Below are positions 1-7,475 of a stretch of 41,513 nt of DNA, in pieces (within the stretch, counting starts at the first letter, position 1; every line of letters starts with the position of its first letter). Made by a program: the position numbers and the translations under genes. The stretch lies in the NCBI GenBank assembly GCA_030606765.1, contig JAUWFX010000004.1, positions 1 to 41,513 on the forward strand, written 5' to 3'. A model generated the notes under the pieces. It searched no databases and was not told where the DNA came from. It saw nothing but the letters and a program-made list of their open reading frames with translations. The DNA comes from Dehalococcoidia bacterium (GTDB taxonomy: Bacteria; Chloroflexota; Dehalococcoidia; GIF9; AB-539-J10).

Positions 1-280
1 TTAACATAATCTGCTCGTAACTTTCGTTATCCATGAAGTAATAGAGGTCGCCATCGCTATAAAGGTACTGGACTGGGCGATGCTCCAGAAATACTGGTGT
101 AACTTTATCCCCGGATTGAAAATTCCGCTCGGTGACATTCCCGCTACGAACACCACGAAGTTTCAACTTGACTACAGGCTGCCTTTGCTGCATCTTAACA
201 TGTTGGTATTCCAGAATTTGGTATATTTCGCCATCTAGTTCTATGGCGGCTCCCTTTCTCAATTCTCCGGCATCAATCAT
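1..280 (-). CDS. efp: Elongation factor P (partial, C-terminal end outside window)
   Basis: Reading the minus strand from the ATG at 280 gives the N-terminal 93 residues of elongation factor P, beginning MIDAGELRKGAAIELDG. EF-P binds next to the P-site tRNA and relieves ribosome stalling at consecutive prolines. The KOW-like N-terminal domain and the start of the OB domain are present, including the typical GxxxxLRGVRSGNVTERNF segment; the gene runs off the window at base 1. A good Shine-Dalgarno (GGAGG, 7 nt upstream) fixes the start. The gene lies 57 nt downstream of the M24 peptidase gene in the same orientation, the same order as yqhT-efp in Firmicutes, so the two are probably co-transcribed. 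Confidence 0.95.
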   Translation of the reverse strand, partial: MIDAGELRKGAAIELDGEIYQILEYQHVKMQQRQPVVKLKLRGVRSGNVTERNFQSGDKVTPVFLEHRPVQYLYSDGDLYYFMDNESYEQIML

Positions 281-337
281 TTAGTAACCTCCGTAGTTAT
301 CGATAGTGAATTGTCACGCCGTTCCCTTTGCTCCTTG

Positions 338-1453
338 TCATAATAACAAATCCTTCTTTGCCTTGGTGAGCACTTTGGCCTTGCCATTTTTCAAAACTAC
401 CATATCCTCAATCCTAATACCACCTTTTCCAGCAAGGTAAATTCCCGGTTCTATGGTAAAAACCATGCCATCTGCAAGTGAATCAGAGGATCTGGGACCA
501 AGCGTGGGAAATTCGTGTACCGCTAGCCCAACACCATGTCCAAGACCATGTCCAAAGGCATCTCCATAGCCAGCTTGTTCAACAACGCTTCGAGCCAATC
601 GGTCTGCCTGCGAAGCATCCATACCTGATTCAACTCTCTCTATGGCAGTGGTCTGTGCTTTGAGAACTATATTATAAATTTCCTGTAGGGATTTGTCTGT
701 CTCGCCCAAGAATAAAGTGCGACTAAAGTCGCTGCAATAACCGTTGATCCTGGCTCCCATATCAATCAACACTGGTTCACCAGAGCAAATTACTTTTTCT
801 GTGGGTCGAGCATGAGGTAAAGCTGAATTTGAACCTGAAGCCACAATGATTTCAAAGGGTATTCCTTCACTACCTTCTTGACGAAGGATTTTTTCTATCT
901 CCCAGGCTGCTTCCTTTTCCGTTATGCCATGACGAATTATTGCCTTTGTTTGTTCGAAGACGGCATCGACTAGCTCTACTGCTTTTGTGATAAACCCTAG
1001 TTCCTCAGGTTCTTTTATGGAGCGAAGCTGTTCTACTATGCCAGTGGTGGGAACCAGCTCAAGATTAACTTGCCTGGTCTTTATTGCCTCACTGAGCTTG
1101 TGATAACCTTCATAGGAAATAAAATTTGCCTCGAAGCCTAATTTGTGCCACCCCAAATCAGAGACCAAACCAGGAAGCCAGTCACGTAACTCCTGCTTAG
1201 TCTGGATAATCTCAAAATCTGGTGACTCTCCCTTAGCTTGCTCTACATAGCGAAAGTCAGTAGCTAAAATGGCATTCTGTCCTGAAATGAGTAGCCATCC
1301 GGAGGAGCCGGTAAATCCAGAAAGGTAGCGGAGGTTCTCCGGCTGCGAAAGCAGGAGAGCATCTAGACCCTTTTCGGCGATTGATGTTCGCAACTTCCGC
1401 AACCGCTTTATTCCTGACTTTCTCCCCGGGCCTTCGATAATTCTATTCGTCAT
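338..1453 (-). CDS. M24-family Xaa-Pro dipeptidase/aminopeptidase
   Basis: A 371-residue metallopeptidase of the M24B (pita-bread) family, expected to cleave Xaa-Pro peptide bonds with two divalent metals in the cytoplasm. An N-terminal creatinase-like domain (about residues 10-135) is followed by the catalytic domain. Metal ligands are visible: the two Asp in the DMGARINGYCSDFSRT region, His in GHGLGHGVGL, and the two Glu in FTIEPGIYL and IEDMVVL. The length is typical. It sits 50 nt after mgtE and 57 nt before efp on the same strand, matching the conserved YqhT/PepP-EfP neighbourhood. A purine-rich GGGAAG precedes the ATG. PepQ versus PepP subtype cannot be settled by eye. Confidence 0.92.
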   Translation of the reverse strand: MTNRIIEGPGRKSGIKRLRKLRTSIAEKGLDALLLSQPENLRYLSGFTGSSGWLLISGQNAILATDFRYVEQAKGESPDFEIIQTKQELRDWLPGLVSDLGWHKLGFEANFISYEGYHKLSEAIKTRQVNLELVPTTGIVEQLRSIKEPEELGFITKAVELVDAVFEQTKAIIRHGITEKEAAWEIEKILRQEGSEGIPFEIIVASGSNSALPHARPTEKVICSGEPVLIDMGARINGYCSDFSRTLFLGETDKSLQEIYNIVLKAQTTAIERVESGMDASQADRLARSVVEQAGYGDAFGHGLGHGVGLAVHEFPTLGPRSSDSLADGMVFTIEPGIYLAGKGGIRIEDMVVLKNGKAKVLTKAKKDLLL

Positions 1454-1503
1454 TTCGAGCTTCCCTTTACCCGTAAACTTCTCTATCTTGCCCCGTTAGC
1501 TGA

Positions 1504-2874
1504 TTACATTAGCAGTACCATGCGCGCAATCCCAAAGTAAAGCGCCACGCCGAATATATCCATAATCGTAGTTATAAAAGGGGCGGACACCAGAGCCGGG
1601 TCAATCTTGAATAGACGGAAAATGAATGGTAAAGCTCCGCCTGCCAGTGTTGCCATTACCGAGATGGCCACCAGGGTCGTGCTCACTACGATGGCCACCT
1701 TCAGGTTACCGCCGAGCGCATAAGCCCAGCCCAGGGCAACCGCACCAAGGACAATACCCAGGATAGCACCTATCCCGGCCTCCCGCAAGACCACGGCCAG
1801 AGCCCGTCTTGGTTTCACCTCCCCGGTAGCCAGCCCACGAATAACGACGGTGGCCGATTGCGCTCCCACATTCCCGCCGGTGCCAATCAACAGCGGGATA
1901 AAGGCAGCCAGTATCAGTATCTCGGCGAACGCTTCCTGCCCGGCAATAATATAGCCAGTAACCGTGTTCACCACGATAAGCAGGAGGAGCCATATCCCCC
2001 GGCGCCGGACAACATCGAAGATACGGCTGGCAAAGTAACCCCGCTCTGTACCAGATACCGCACCAAAGCGATAGATATCTTCGGTGGCCTCTCGCTCTAT
2101 GATGTCCGCCACATCATCATAGGTGATGGTACCGACGAGGCGCTGTTCTGCATCTACCACGGGAATTGCCGGCAGGTTATGCTCCCGAAGTTCTCTGGCT
2201 ACTTCCTCGCGGTCGGTGTGGGTAGAGACAAAGGGCGAGTCTGGTTTCATGATATCGCTTACCTTGGCATTGGGGTCAGCGATGACCAAGTCCTTGAGTG
2301 AAACAGTGCCCATAAGAGCGCGGCGGCGGTCCATGACATAGCACTCATACACTGTCTCCCGGTTGATGGCCAGCTGTCGGACCTTTGCCAGAGCCTGTGT
2401 CACAGTCATATCGCTGTGCAGGTCTACGAATAGGGGAGTCATCTCACGTCCGGCCGTTTCTTCCTCATAACCCAGCAACTGCAGGGTGACACGCCGCTGG
2501 TCGGGCGAGAGTATCTGTAACAGTCTGCGGGCTACCTTGGCGGGTACCTCATCCAGCAACTCCGTCCGGTCATCTGGTGGCATTGCTTCAAGGAAATCCC
2601 TCGCCGCCTGGTCACTGAATGCCTCGAGTAGCTGGTTTTGAAATGCTCCATCCATATAGTCAAAAACAGAAATGGCAAGACTCTTCGGGAGGAGGCGAAA
2701 TGCTATCACTGCTTCGTCTGCCGGTATGCTGGTCAGGAGGTCGGCAATATGTGTGGGTTCTGAGTCCGCTAGCCTCTCTCGCAACTCCCTGTATTGCTTG
2801 TTTTCCAGCAACTCCTTAAATGTGTCTTCATTCAAAACTTCCAATGGCAGCCTCCCAGGAAAATCTTCGGCCAT
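1504..2874 (-). CDS. mgtE: Magnesium transporter MgtE
   Basis: An integral-membrane Mg2+ channel of the MgtE/SLC41 family. The start chosen here (MAEDFPGR, ATG at 2874) gives 456 residues. It has an N-terminal superhelical domain (DDRTELLDEVPAKVARRLL region), two CBS domains (roughly residues 130-255, ending with the VGTITYDDVADII motif), then five predicted membrane helices with the conserved GTGGNVGAQSATVVIRGLA pore segment. In characterised MgtE, the cytosolic domains sense Mg2+ and close the pore. An upstream in-frame ATG at 2922 would add 16 residues, but those codons are the terminator hairpin itself, so the later start is preferred. No good Shine-Dalgarno is seen before it. A peptidase gene and efp follow closely. 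Confidence 0.94.
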   Translation of the reverse strand: MAEDFPGRLPLEVLNEDTFKELLENKQYRELRERLADSEPTHIADLLTSIPADEAVIAFRLLPKSLAISVFDYMDGAFQNQLLEAFSDQAARDFLEAMPPDDRTELLDEVPAKVARRLLQILSPDQRRVTLQLLGYEEETAGREMTPLFVDLHSDMTVTQALAKVRQLAINRETVYECYVMDRRRALMGTVSLKDLVIADPNAKVSDIMKPDSPFVSTHTDREEVARELREHNLPAIPVVDAEQRLVGTITYDDVADIIEREATEDIYRFGAVSGTERGYFASRIFDVVRRRGIWLLLLIVVNTVTGYIIAGQEAFAEILILAAFIPLLIGTGGNVGAQSATVVIRGLATGEVKPRRALAVVLREAGIGAILGIVLGAVALGWAYALGGNLKVAIVVSTTLVAISVMATLAGGALPFIFRLFKIDPALVSAPFITTIMDIFGVALYFGIARMVLLM

Positions 2875-3044
2875 ATCACGACAAATAAAAGCCCCACGTC
2901 CGGTGGGACGTGGGGCACACATGCCTCGATCACAGACCTATACTAAAGCAAGCCCCACCACCATCGAACGAAAATGGTAATCTGTCGCCGTTTACGGTCT
3001 GGGTCTGGGGATGATTTCGTTTCCATACCTTATATTCCGTTCCA
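2875..3044 (-). promoter_or_regulatory. Structured mgtE 5' leader, candidate attenuator or metal-responsive element
   Basis: About 170 nt separate the predicted transcription start from the mgtE ATG, and the leader ends in the terminator. The minus-strand segment GTGGGGC (plus 2952-2958) can pair with the 5' arm GCCCCAC of the terminator (plus 2910-2916), giving a possible antiterminator. I do not see the conserved sequence blocks of the ykoK M-box or the yybP-ykoY element. The regulation is therefore inferred from layout only. Confidence 0.55.
2884..2916 (-). terminator. Intrinsic terminator in the mgtE leader
   Basis: On the minus strand an 11-bp perfect G+C-rich stem (arms at 2906-2916 and 2891-2901) with a 4-nt loop is followed at once by TTTTATTTGT. 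It ends about 10 nt before the preferred mgtE start codon. A terminator inside the leader of the gene it precedes is the usual form of a transcriptional attenuator. Confidence 0.85.
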
Positions 3045-3050
3045 GAAAGG

Positions 3051-3079
3051 ATTATAGCCCGCGCACACAATCATGTCAA
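3051..3079 (-). promoter_or_regulatory. Consensus sigma70 promoter for mgtE
   Basis: Minus strand: TTGACA (plus 3074-3079), a 17-nt spacer, and TATAAT (plus 3051-3056). Both hexamers and the spacing match consensus exactly. Transcription would begin near 3044. Confidence 0.85.
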
Positions 3080-3264
3080 TATAAGAACGCTGGGGTGGCA
3101 ACAACATATGGCTTATTGTTCAACGAGAATTGTATCGGCTCACTCCAGGCTATAGTTAGTACAATTTGTTAAGAAAAGTCTGGGTGAAGGAAGTCGTTCA
3201 TATTAATTTCTTAACATTTCTGTTATAACATTAGGAGGATTGAAGAATTACCAGGAGACTGGGG

Positions 3265-3951
3265 ATGGCAGGCAAAAAAGTTTTGGTAGTTGATGACGAT
3301 GTAAAGACTGTGGAGTTAGTCAGGCTCTACTTAGACCGGGACGGCTACCAGGTTCTAACTGCTTATGATGGTATTGAAGCTCTGCGCCTGGCTCGAGAAA
3401 GCCGTCCAGATCTCATTGTTCTTGACCTTATGCTGCCAGACATTGATGGACTTGAGGTTTGTCGTACCTTGAGACATGAATCCGATGTACCAGTTATTAT
3501 GCTTACTGCCCGGACTACTGACCAGGACAAGCTAACGGGCCTGGACCTGGGTGCCGACGACTATGTGACCAAGCCTTTTAGCCCTAAGGAACTGGCGGCT
3601 CGAGTGCGAGCAGTGCTAAGACGTCTTCCCGGAGAGCGTGGACCTGAGGAGATTAAGAGCGGTGAACTTAGTATGGATTTTACGAAACACGAGGCGTGGC
3701 TTGCCGGCAGGCCACTGAATTTGACTAGTATTGAATTTAAGTTACTGGGAATTCTTGCCAAGGAGCCGGGCAGGGTCTTCAGCCGGGCAAGCCTTATTGA
3801 AGAGGCTTTAGGCTATGATTTTGAAGGTTTCGACCGCACCATTGATGTTCACATACTCAACCTGCGCCGAAAGCTGGAGCCGGACCCCAGCCACCCTAAA
3901 TATATAAAGACGATATATGGAGTCGGCTATAAGTTTGTCGGAGGGGAATAG
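3265..3951 (+). CDS. OmpR/PhoB-family response regulator
   Basis: A 228-residue DNA-binding response regulator. The receiver domain (residues about 4-118) has the acidic pocket at D10-D12, phospho-acceptor D54 in LIVLDLMLP, and K103 in YVTKPFSP. A winged-helix trans_reg_C domain follows (about 130-226), ending with the typical TIYGVGYKF. An AGGAGA ribosome site lies 6 nt before the ATG. The stop codon overlaps the GTG start of the kinase gene by one base, so the pair is translationally coupled. The AT-rich upstream region (3150-3240) has TAACAT-type repeats that could bind the regulator itself, but no defined box can be assigned. The stimulus is unknown. Confidence 0.95.
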   Translation: MAGKKVLVVDDDVKTVELVRLYLDRDGYQVLTAYDGIEALRLARESRPDLIVLDLMLPDIDGLEVCRTLRHESDVPVIMLTARTTDQDKLTGLDLGADDYVTKPFSPKELAARVRAVLRRLPGERGPEEIKSGELSMDFTKHEAWLAGRPLNLTSIEFKLLGILAKEPGRVFSRASLIEEALGYDFEGFDRTIDVHILNLRRKLEPDPSHPKYIKTIYGVGYKFVGGE

Positions 3952-5291
3952 TGACGCATCGGTTGTGGTTCCGTCTCTCGGTGACTTTCGCAGTGATAAT
4001 ATTGGTGACTGTCGGCACCATATATTTCTTCGTCAGTCAGCGCATCGCTGACGAAATGGAAAATTATAATAAAATAAGTGCGCAATATCGTTCTAGTCAA
4101 ATACGGTACAGACTATATGTCTTCTATTCGGACAAAGGAAGCTGGGAGGGCGTCCAGTCCGTGGTTGAAGATACAGCGCATGTCTCCGGGACACATATTA
4201 TATTGGTCGCCAGTAACGGGACAGTTGTAGGTGATTCCCAAGGAGAACTTCTAGGGACGAACTACACCGATTCACAAGAAAGTCCTCTCGAGCTGACCTT
4301 GAGCCAAAAGCTTATAGGAAGAGCCTACATCACTCTTGACCCGACGGCGGAATTTTATGTTGCTCCATTTCTAAGGCTATCCACGTCAATAAATCGCACT
4401 CTTCTCCTGGGAGGCTCGCTGGCAATGGCCATCGCTTTGCTATTGACTTTTGTCCTGTCGCGGAGAATAACGTCACCTATCGGTGTCCTTGCCAGGGCTG
4501 CCAGACGATTGGGACGGGGAGACTTGTCTCAGAGGGTTCAATTAAAGGGCGAAGGCGAAGTTGCGGCACTGGCTCAAGCCTTTGACTCCATGGCCGCCGA
4601 CTTGGAGCACGCCGAGCAACTACGACGAAATCTGGTTGCTGATGTTGCTCATGAACTAAGAACTCCCCTTTCTAACATTCAAGGCTATCTGGAGGCAATT
4701 CGCGATCGGGTGATAAAGCCAGATGCCGGTACTATCCGCTCCCTCAAGGAAGAGGCAGCTCTGCTTTCACGACTGGTTGATGAACTCCAGGAGCTAAGTC
4801 TCGTTGAAGCCGGCGAGCTGAAGCTGGTTTATCAGTCGGAAGACATCACCAAGTTGGTTAAGCAGGCAGTAACTCCCTGGCAACCCAAGGTAGCAGCAAA
4901 GGAGATATCGCTGTCCCTTGACCTGCCTGATAATCTGCCACCGGTTAACATTGACTGGCAACGGGTCAACCAGGTGCTGCATAACCTTCTGGAAAATGCG
5001 GTGACTTATACTCATAAGGGAGGCACTATCAATGTGGCTGCTGTAAAACAAGGTGACTGGGTAGAGGTTAGCGTATCGGACACTGGCGAAGGCATTCCTG
5101 CTGAGGATTTGCCTAATATCTTCGAGCGCTTCTATAGAGTGGACAAATCTCGTGCCAAAGTCACCGGAGGCAGTGGTCTGGGTCTTACTATTGCCAAGCG
5201 GCTGGTGGAAGCCCATGGCGGCAAAATCACAGTCCAGAGCAGGCTGGGAAAAGGAAGCCGTTTTGCATTCACTCTCCCTATTGCGGAATAG
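3951..5291 (+). CDS. HAMP-domain sensor histidine kinase
   Basis: A 446-residue membrane histidine kinase, partner of the regulator just upstream (overlap of one base, GTG start). Visible parts in order: transmembrane helix (about residues 8-28), extracytoplasmic sensor region (30-148), second transmembrane helix (150-170), HAMP linker (171-223), HisKA with phospho-acceptor H234 in [14 protein letters not shown], and the HATPase domain with N box ([11 protein letters not shown]), G1 (DTGEGI), F box (FERFYR) and G2 (GSGLGLTI). It resembles the BaeS/PhoR class. The short sensor domain has no recognised fold by eye, so the ligand cannot be named. Confidence 0.94.
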   Translation: MTHRLWFRLSVTFAVIILVTVGTIYFFVSQRIADEMENYNKISAQYRSSQIRYRLYVFYSDKGSWEGVQSVVEDTAHVSGTHIILVASNGTVVGDSQGELLGTNYTDSQESPLELTLSQKLIGRAYITLDPTAEFYVAPFLRLSTSINRTLLLGGSLAMAIALLLTFVLSRRITSPIGVLARAARRLGRGDLSQRVQLKGEGEVAALAQAFDSMAADLEHAEQLRRNLVADVAHELRTPLSNIQGYLEAIRDRVIKPDAGTIRSLKEEAALLSRLVDELQELSLVEAGELKLVYQSEDITKLVKQAVTPWQPKVAAKEISLSLDLPDNLPPVNIDWQRVNQVLHNLLENAVTYTHKGGTINVAAVKQGDWVEVSVSDTGEGIPAEDLPNIFERFYRVDKSRAKVTGGSGLGLTIAKRLVEAHGGKITVQSRLGKGSRFAFTLPIAE

Positions 5292-5404
5292 CATTCACCA
5301 TGCCGCATGCGTGATGTTTAGCTATTGAGTATAGAACCAATCCTTTCTTTTTGTTTGGCGTTAGAGTATTATAACAAGCTACTTGCTTAGAAAAGATTCT
5401 ACAT

Positions 5405-5494
5405 ATGAGTAAGAAACTATTGATTGGTTTATTAGCTTTGGGTGTGGCAATGATAGCAGTAGGCTTGGTGATAGTATTTGTGGGCTTGCCTTAG
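5405..5494 (+). CDS. Possible 29-residue single-pass membrane peptide
   Basis: An ATG-initiated reading frame encodes two lysines followed by about 24 hydrophobic residues (MSKKLLIGLLALGVAMIAVG onward) and a proline end, the pattern of a tiny inner-membrane protein. It lies 113 nt downstream of the histidine kinase on the same strand. No convincing Shine-Dalgarno is present. Nothing allows a function to be proposed. It may be real because hydrophobic composition is kept along the whole frame, but it is too short to judge by coding bias. Confidence 0.35.
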   Translation: MSKKLLIGLLALGVAMIAVGLVIVFVGLP

Positions 5495-5542
5495 CTTAAT
5501 CGCTCTTGCAACTTAAGTTCCTGGTCGAACACCAAACAGGTT

Positions 5543-5589
5543 ACCACTAAACAAACATCGGGATGTTTACCTTTTCATGCGTACGTTTC
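5543..5589. repeat. Dispersed hairpin repeat, family A, copy 1
   Basis: Contains AAACAT-CGGG-ATGTTT, a perfect 6-bp stem with a 4-nt loop, followed by the shared ATGCGTACG box. It lies between the convergent 3' ends of the kinase region and the orphan gene at 5593. It matches the copies at 7375, 9559, 12401 and 13429. Confidence 0.7.
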
Positions 5590-5592
5590 AGT

Positions 5593-6150
5593 CTAGTAGA
5601 CGCGAGCTGATGAAAGGATATAATTAGCAATCTTCTGAATAGTTGCCCAATCTTGGTTTGTTGGCTCAAATCGCCTATCCACTTGCAATGTCCACCCTTG
5701 AAATTCTTTGGCATAACTGTGAATTACCAAATTGCCAATCCTTTTCGCTAGGTTTTTTACTGTTTCATCGTTGGAAAGAACTTCGACTAGTCCAGTATGA
5801 TGATCGTTACCTTTCCAAGTCACCTCGACTATTTTCCCGAACAATGGAAATGCCTTTTTTCTTATTGTCTTGATGTCAACCGCTTGGTGATTTGTGAGGG
5901 GTCTCTCATCCGGTATAACAAGAATGACCCACCATAGAGGAGGGCTGTTTCTACTCCCGTCTTTTTTCAAGATATTTATCCATCTGACCAATCCTTCTGG
6001 TATGTCCATAATTCCCAAAGAACGTTGATACCATGAATTCTCTATTTTTTCTTCCACCCGGCCACGTTCAGCCAAGTCCGCTCTAATACCCAAGGAGTTG
6101 AGGTTCTGAGCTAATTTATCTCTCGTTTTATCACGGAATATTTCTTTCAT
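5593..6150 (-). CDS. Hypothetical protein
   Basis: A 185-residue predicted soluble protein that I do not recognise. It has no signal peptide or membrane helix. Features are a charged N-terminus (MKEIFRDKTRDKLAQNLNSL), a hydrophobic strand-like segment PPLWWVILVIPDE near the middle, and VTWKGNDHHTGLVEVL further on. A TATAAT at 6164-6169 on the minus strand ends 13 nt before the ATG, so the transcript would have only a handful of leader nucleotides. The gene sits alone between family A repeats. A defence or mobile-element origin is possible given the surroundings but cannot be shown. Confidence 0.6.
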   Translation of the reverse strand: MKEIFRDKTRDKLAQNLNSLGIRADLAERGRVEEKIENSWYQRSLGIMDIPEGLVRWINILKKDGSRNSPPLWWVILVIPDERPLTNHQAVDIKTIRKKAFPLFGKIVEVTWKGNDHHTGLVEVLSNDETVKNLAKRIGNLVIHSYAKEFQGWTLQVDRRFEPTNQDWATIQKIANYILSSARVY

Positions 6151-6205
6151 TTGTTAGAATCATATTATAGCGTATTGAAGATAGCACTTAAAGCATTTTG
6201 TTTCT

Positions 6206-6235
6206 GTAAAACAAACATCAGGGCGTTTGATTCTT
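6206..6235. repeat. Family A repeat fragment (degenerate)
   Basis: ACAAACATCAGGGCGTTTG resembles the hairpin core of the other copies but with wobble or mismatched pairs and without the downstream ATGCGTA box. It is probably a decayed copy. Confidence 0.4.
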
Positions 6236-6406
6236 TTACACTATTACCAGATCTCCGATAGTGAGTCATTGACCATTCTACCTACTTTGCCGCTTGCTTA
6301 GAAGTTATACAACAGGCTTGTTTTCCACTGACTTTGAAGCTAAACTGCTATGCTGAACGGGATTTCAGTTCCGCGGCCCGGAGATTGTGGGGGCAAATCC
6401 CACCGT

Positions 6407-7162
6407 TCACCCCACCATATTCTTATCCACCCCACGTCGGTGGGTGGTGAAAACCCAGGCTCTGGTTTTCTTCATAAAGTCTCTTACCTCTTCGTCAGTG
6501 CGAAAATCTTCTTCGCCGAAGTAGTCACGATGAACCATCTTGTCGAGCGGCTTCATCAGCTTGGGCCTCGATTTGTAAGCAGGATAGCCCAGGGCGATCA
6601 TATCGTAGACCTCCATCTCGTTGGGTATGCGTAAAAGGTTCTTCAGTAAGCAGTGGTTATAAGGTGATGCCACCGAAGATACCCACTGGCTGGCCAGACC
6701 CAGCGTCGTAACCGCCAAGTGCATATACAGAAAGGCGTTGGCCAGGCTGGAAAGGTAGATTGATTGTTTTATATGCGGGTCACATCTTACCTCCATGGGT
6801 AACCCCACCTGAGTTCTGGTATCGCCAAAGAGTAATATAAGAACAGGGGCATTCTGGTACTCCATTTCCGGGTCAAGCCAGGGCTGTCGTTTCTGCCGCA
6901 TCCAGGGCTCACACATATCTTCCAATTCGGAGAATCCCGAGGCTCCGGCTGGACGGGGCGGTCTGATAATTCGAATAACGTCGTCCTTTAATTTCTTATC
7001 CTTGATGACGATAAACTCCCATGGCTGCGAGTTAAAGCCCGATGGAGCCCAGCGAGCAGCTTCAATAATCCTGTCCACATATTCATCAGGTATAGGGTCT
7101 GGCTTAAACCTGCGGATGGTCCTTCTTTCTTTAACCAATTCGAGAAAGCTCTCATAATTCAT
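6407..7162 (-). CDS. Nitroreductase-family protein
   Basis: An FMN-dependent nitroreductase-fold protein of 251 residues from the chosen start (MNYESFLELVKERRTIRRF). The family reduces nitro groups, quinones or halogenated aromatics with NAD(P)H, usually as a homodimer. The N-terminal RRTIRRF and the ARWAPSGFNSQPWEF motif bind the FMN phosphate and define the family; the C-terminal part is longer than in minimal enzymes (MALGYPAYKSRPKL-type segment present). The start at 7162 is preferred over 7183 because AAGGAGGAG lies 6 nt upstream of it. Substrate cannot be deduced. The stop codon lies inside a small inverted repeat described under rejected items. Confidence 0.88.
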   Translation of the reverse strand: MNYESFLELVKERRTIRRFKPDPIPDEYVDRIIEAARWAPSGFNSQPWEFIVIKDKKLKDDVIRIIRPPRPAGASGFSELEDMCEPWMRQKRQPWLDPEMEYQNAPVLILLFGDTRTQVGLPMEVRCDPHIKQSIYLSSLANAFLYMHLAVTTLGLASQWVSSVASPYNHCLLKNLLRIPNEMEVYDMIALGYPAYKSRPKLMKPLDKMVHRDYFGEEDFRTDEEVRDFMKKTRAWVFTTHRRGVDKNMVG

Positions 7163-7374
7163 CGCAATCTCCTCCTTAAGCATGACTATTACCGTAAGAG
7201 TCTAGTTTCCCCAAAATCTTAATTCCTGGTGTATTATACCCCGTGCGGTTAAGTTTTTCCCCAGAATTTCATCAGCATTGGTAAAAAGTCCATAAATTGG
7301 GTGATATGGGTTCAGCCCTGGCTCTCTGTTTTTACGTTTGTTAACCTTGTGATTGAGGCTGATTCGTACCTATT

Positions 7375-7440
7375 CACCACTGTACGAACATAGGGATGTT
7401 TGTCCAGCGATGCGTACAAATATTCGATTCCGTTTTCCTT
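7375..7440. repeat. Dispersed hairpin repeat, family A, copy 2
   Basis: The hairpin CGAACAT-AGGG-ATGTTTG (one G-U pair) is enclosed by an outer 6-bp stem, TGTACG with CGTACA (7381-7386 and 7412-7417). It lies just beyond the 3' end of the GLUG lipoprotein gene. Confidence 0.75.
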
Positions 7441-7475
7441 TAGAGTTAATGGCCCGAAAATGGCTGTATAAAGAG

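Noticed and set aside
2875..2922. N-terminal extension of MgtE from the ATG at 2922
   Set aside because: The extra codons are the terminator stem and loop. The GAGG before this ATG is only one base away, too close to act as a ribosome site.
2875..3044. M-box (ykoK) or yybP-ykoY riboswitch ahead of mgtE
   Set aside because: The position fits, but none of the conserved sequence blocks I know for either family could be found; it is reported instead as an unassigned leader.
3150..3240. PhoB/PhoP box upstream of the two-component genes
   Set aside because: TTAACAT-like motifs occur but at 14-bp rather than 11-bp spacing, so no standard Pho box can be claimed.
6355..6420. tRNA-like 3' end: GTGGG-GGCAAAT-CCCAC arm followed by a CCGTTC strand pairing with an upstream GAACGG, then CACCCCACCA
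   Set aside because: The arm has T-arm geometry, but there is no D arm or anticodon arm in the 26 nt between the acceptor-like strands, the T-loop consensus TTC is absent, and it overlaps the nitroreductase stop codon. At most a tRNA fragment.
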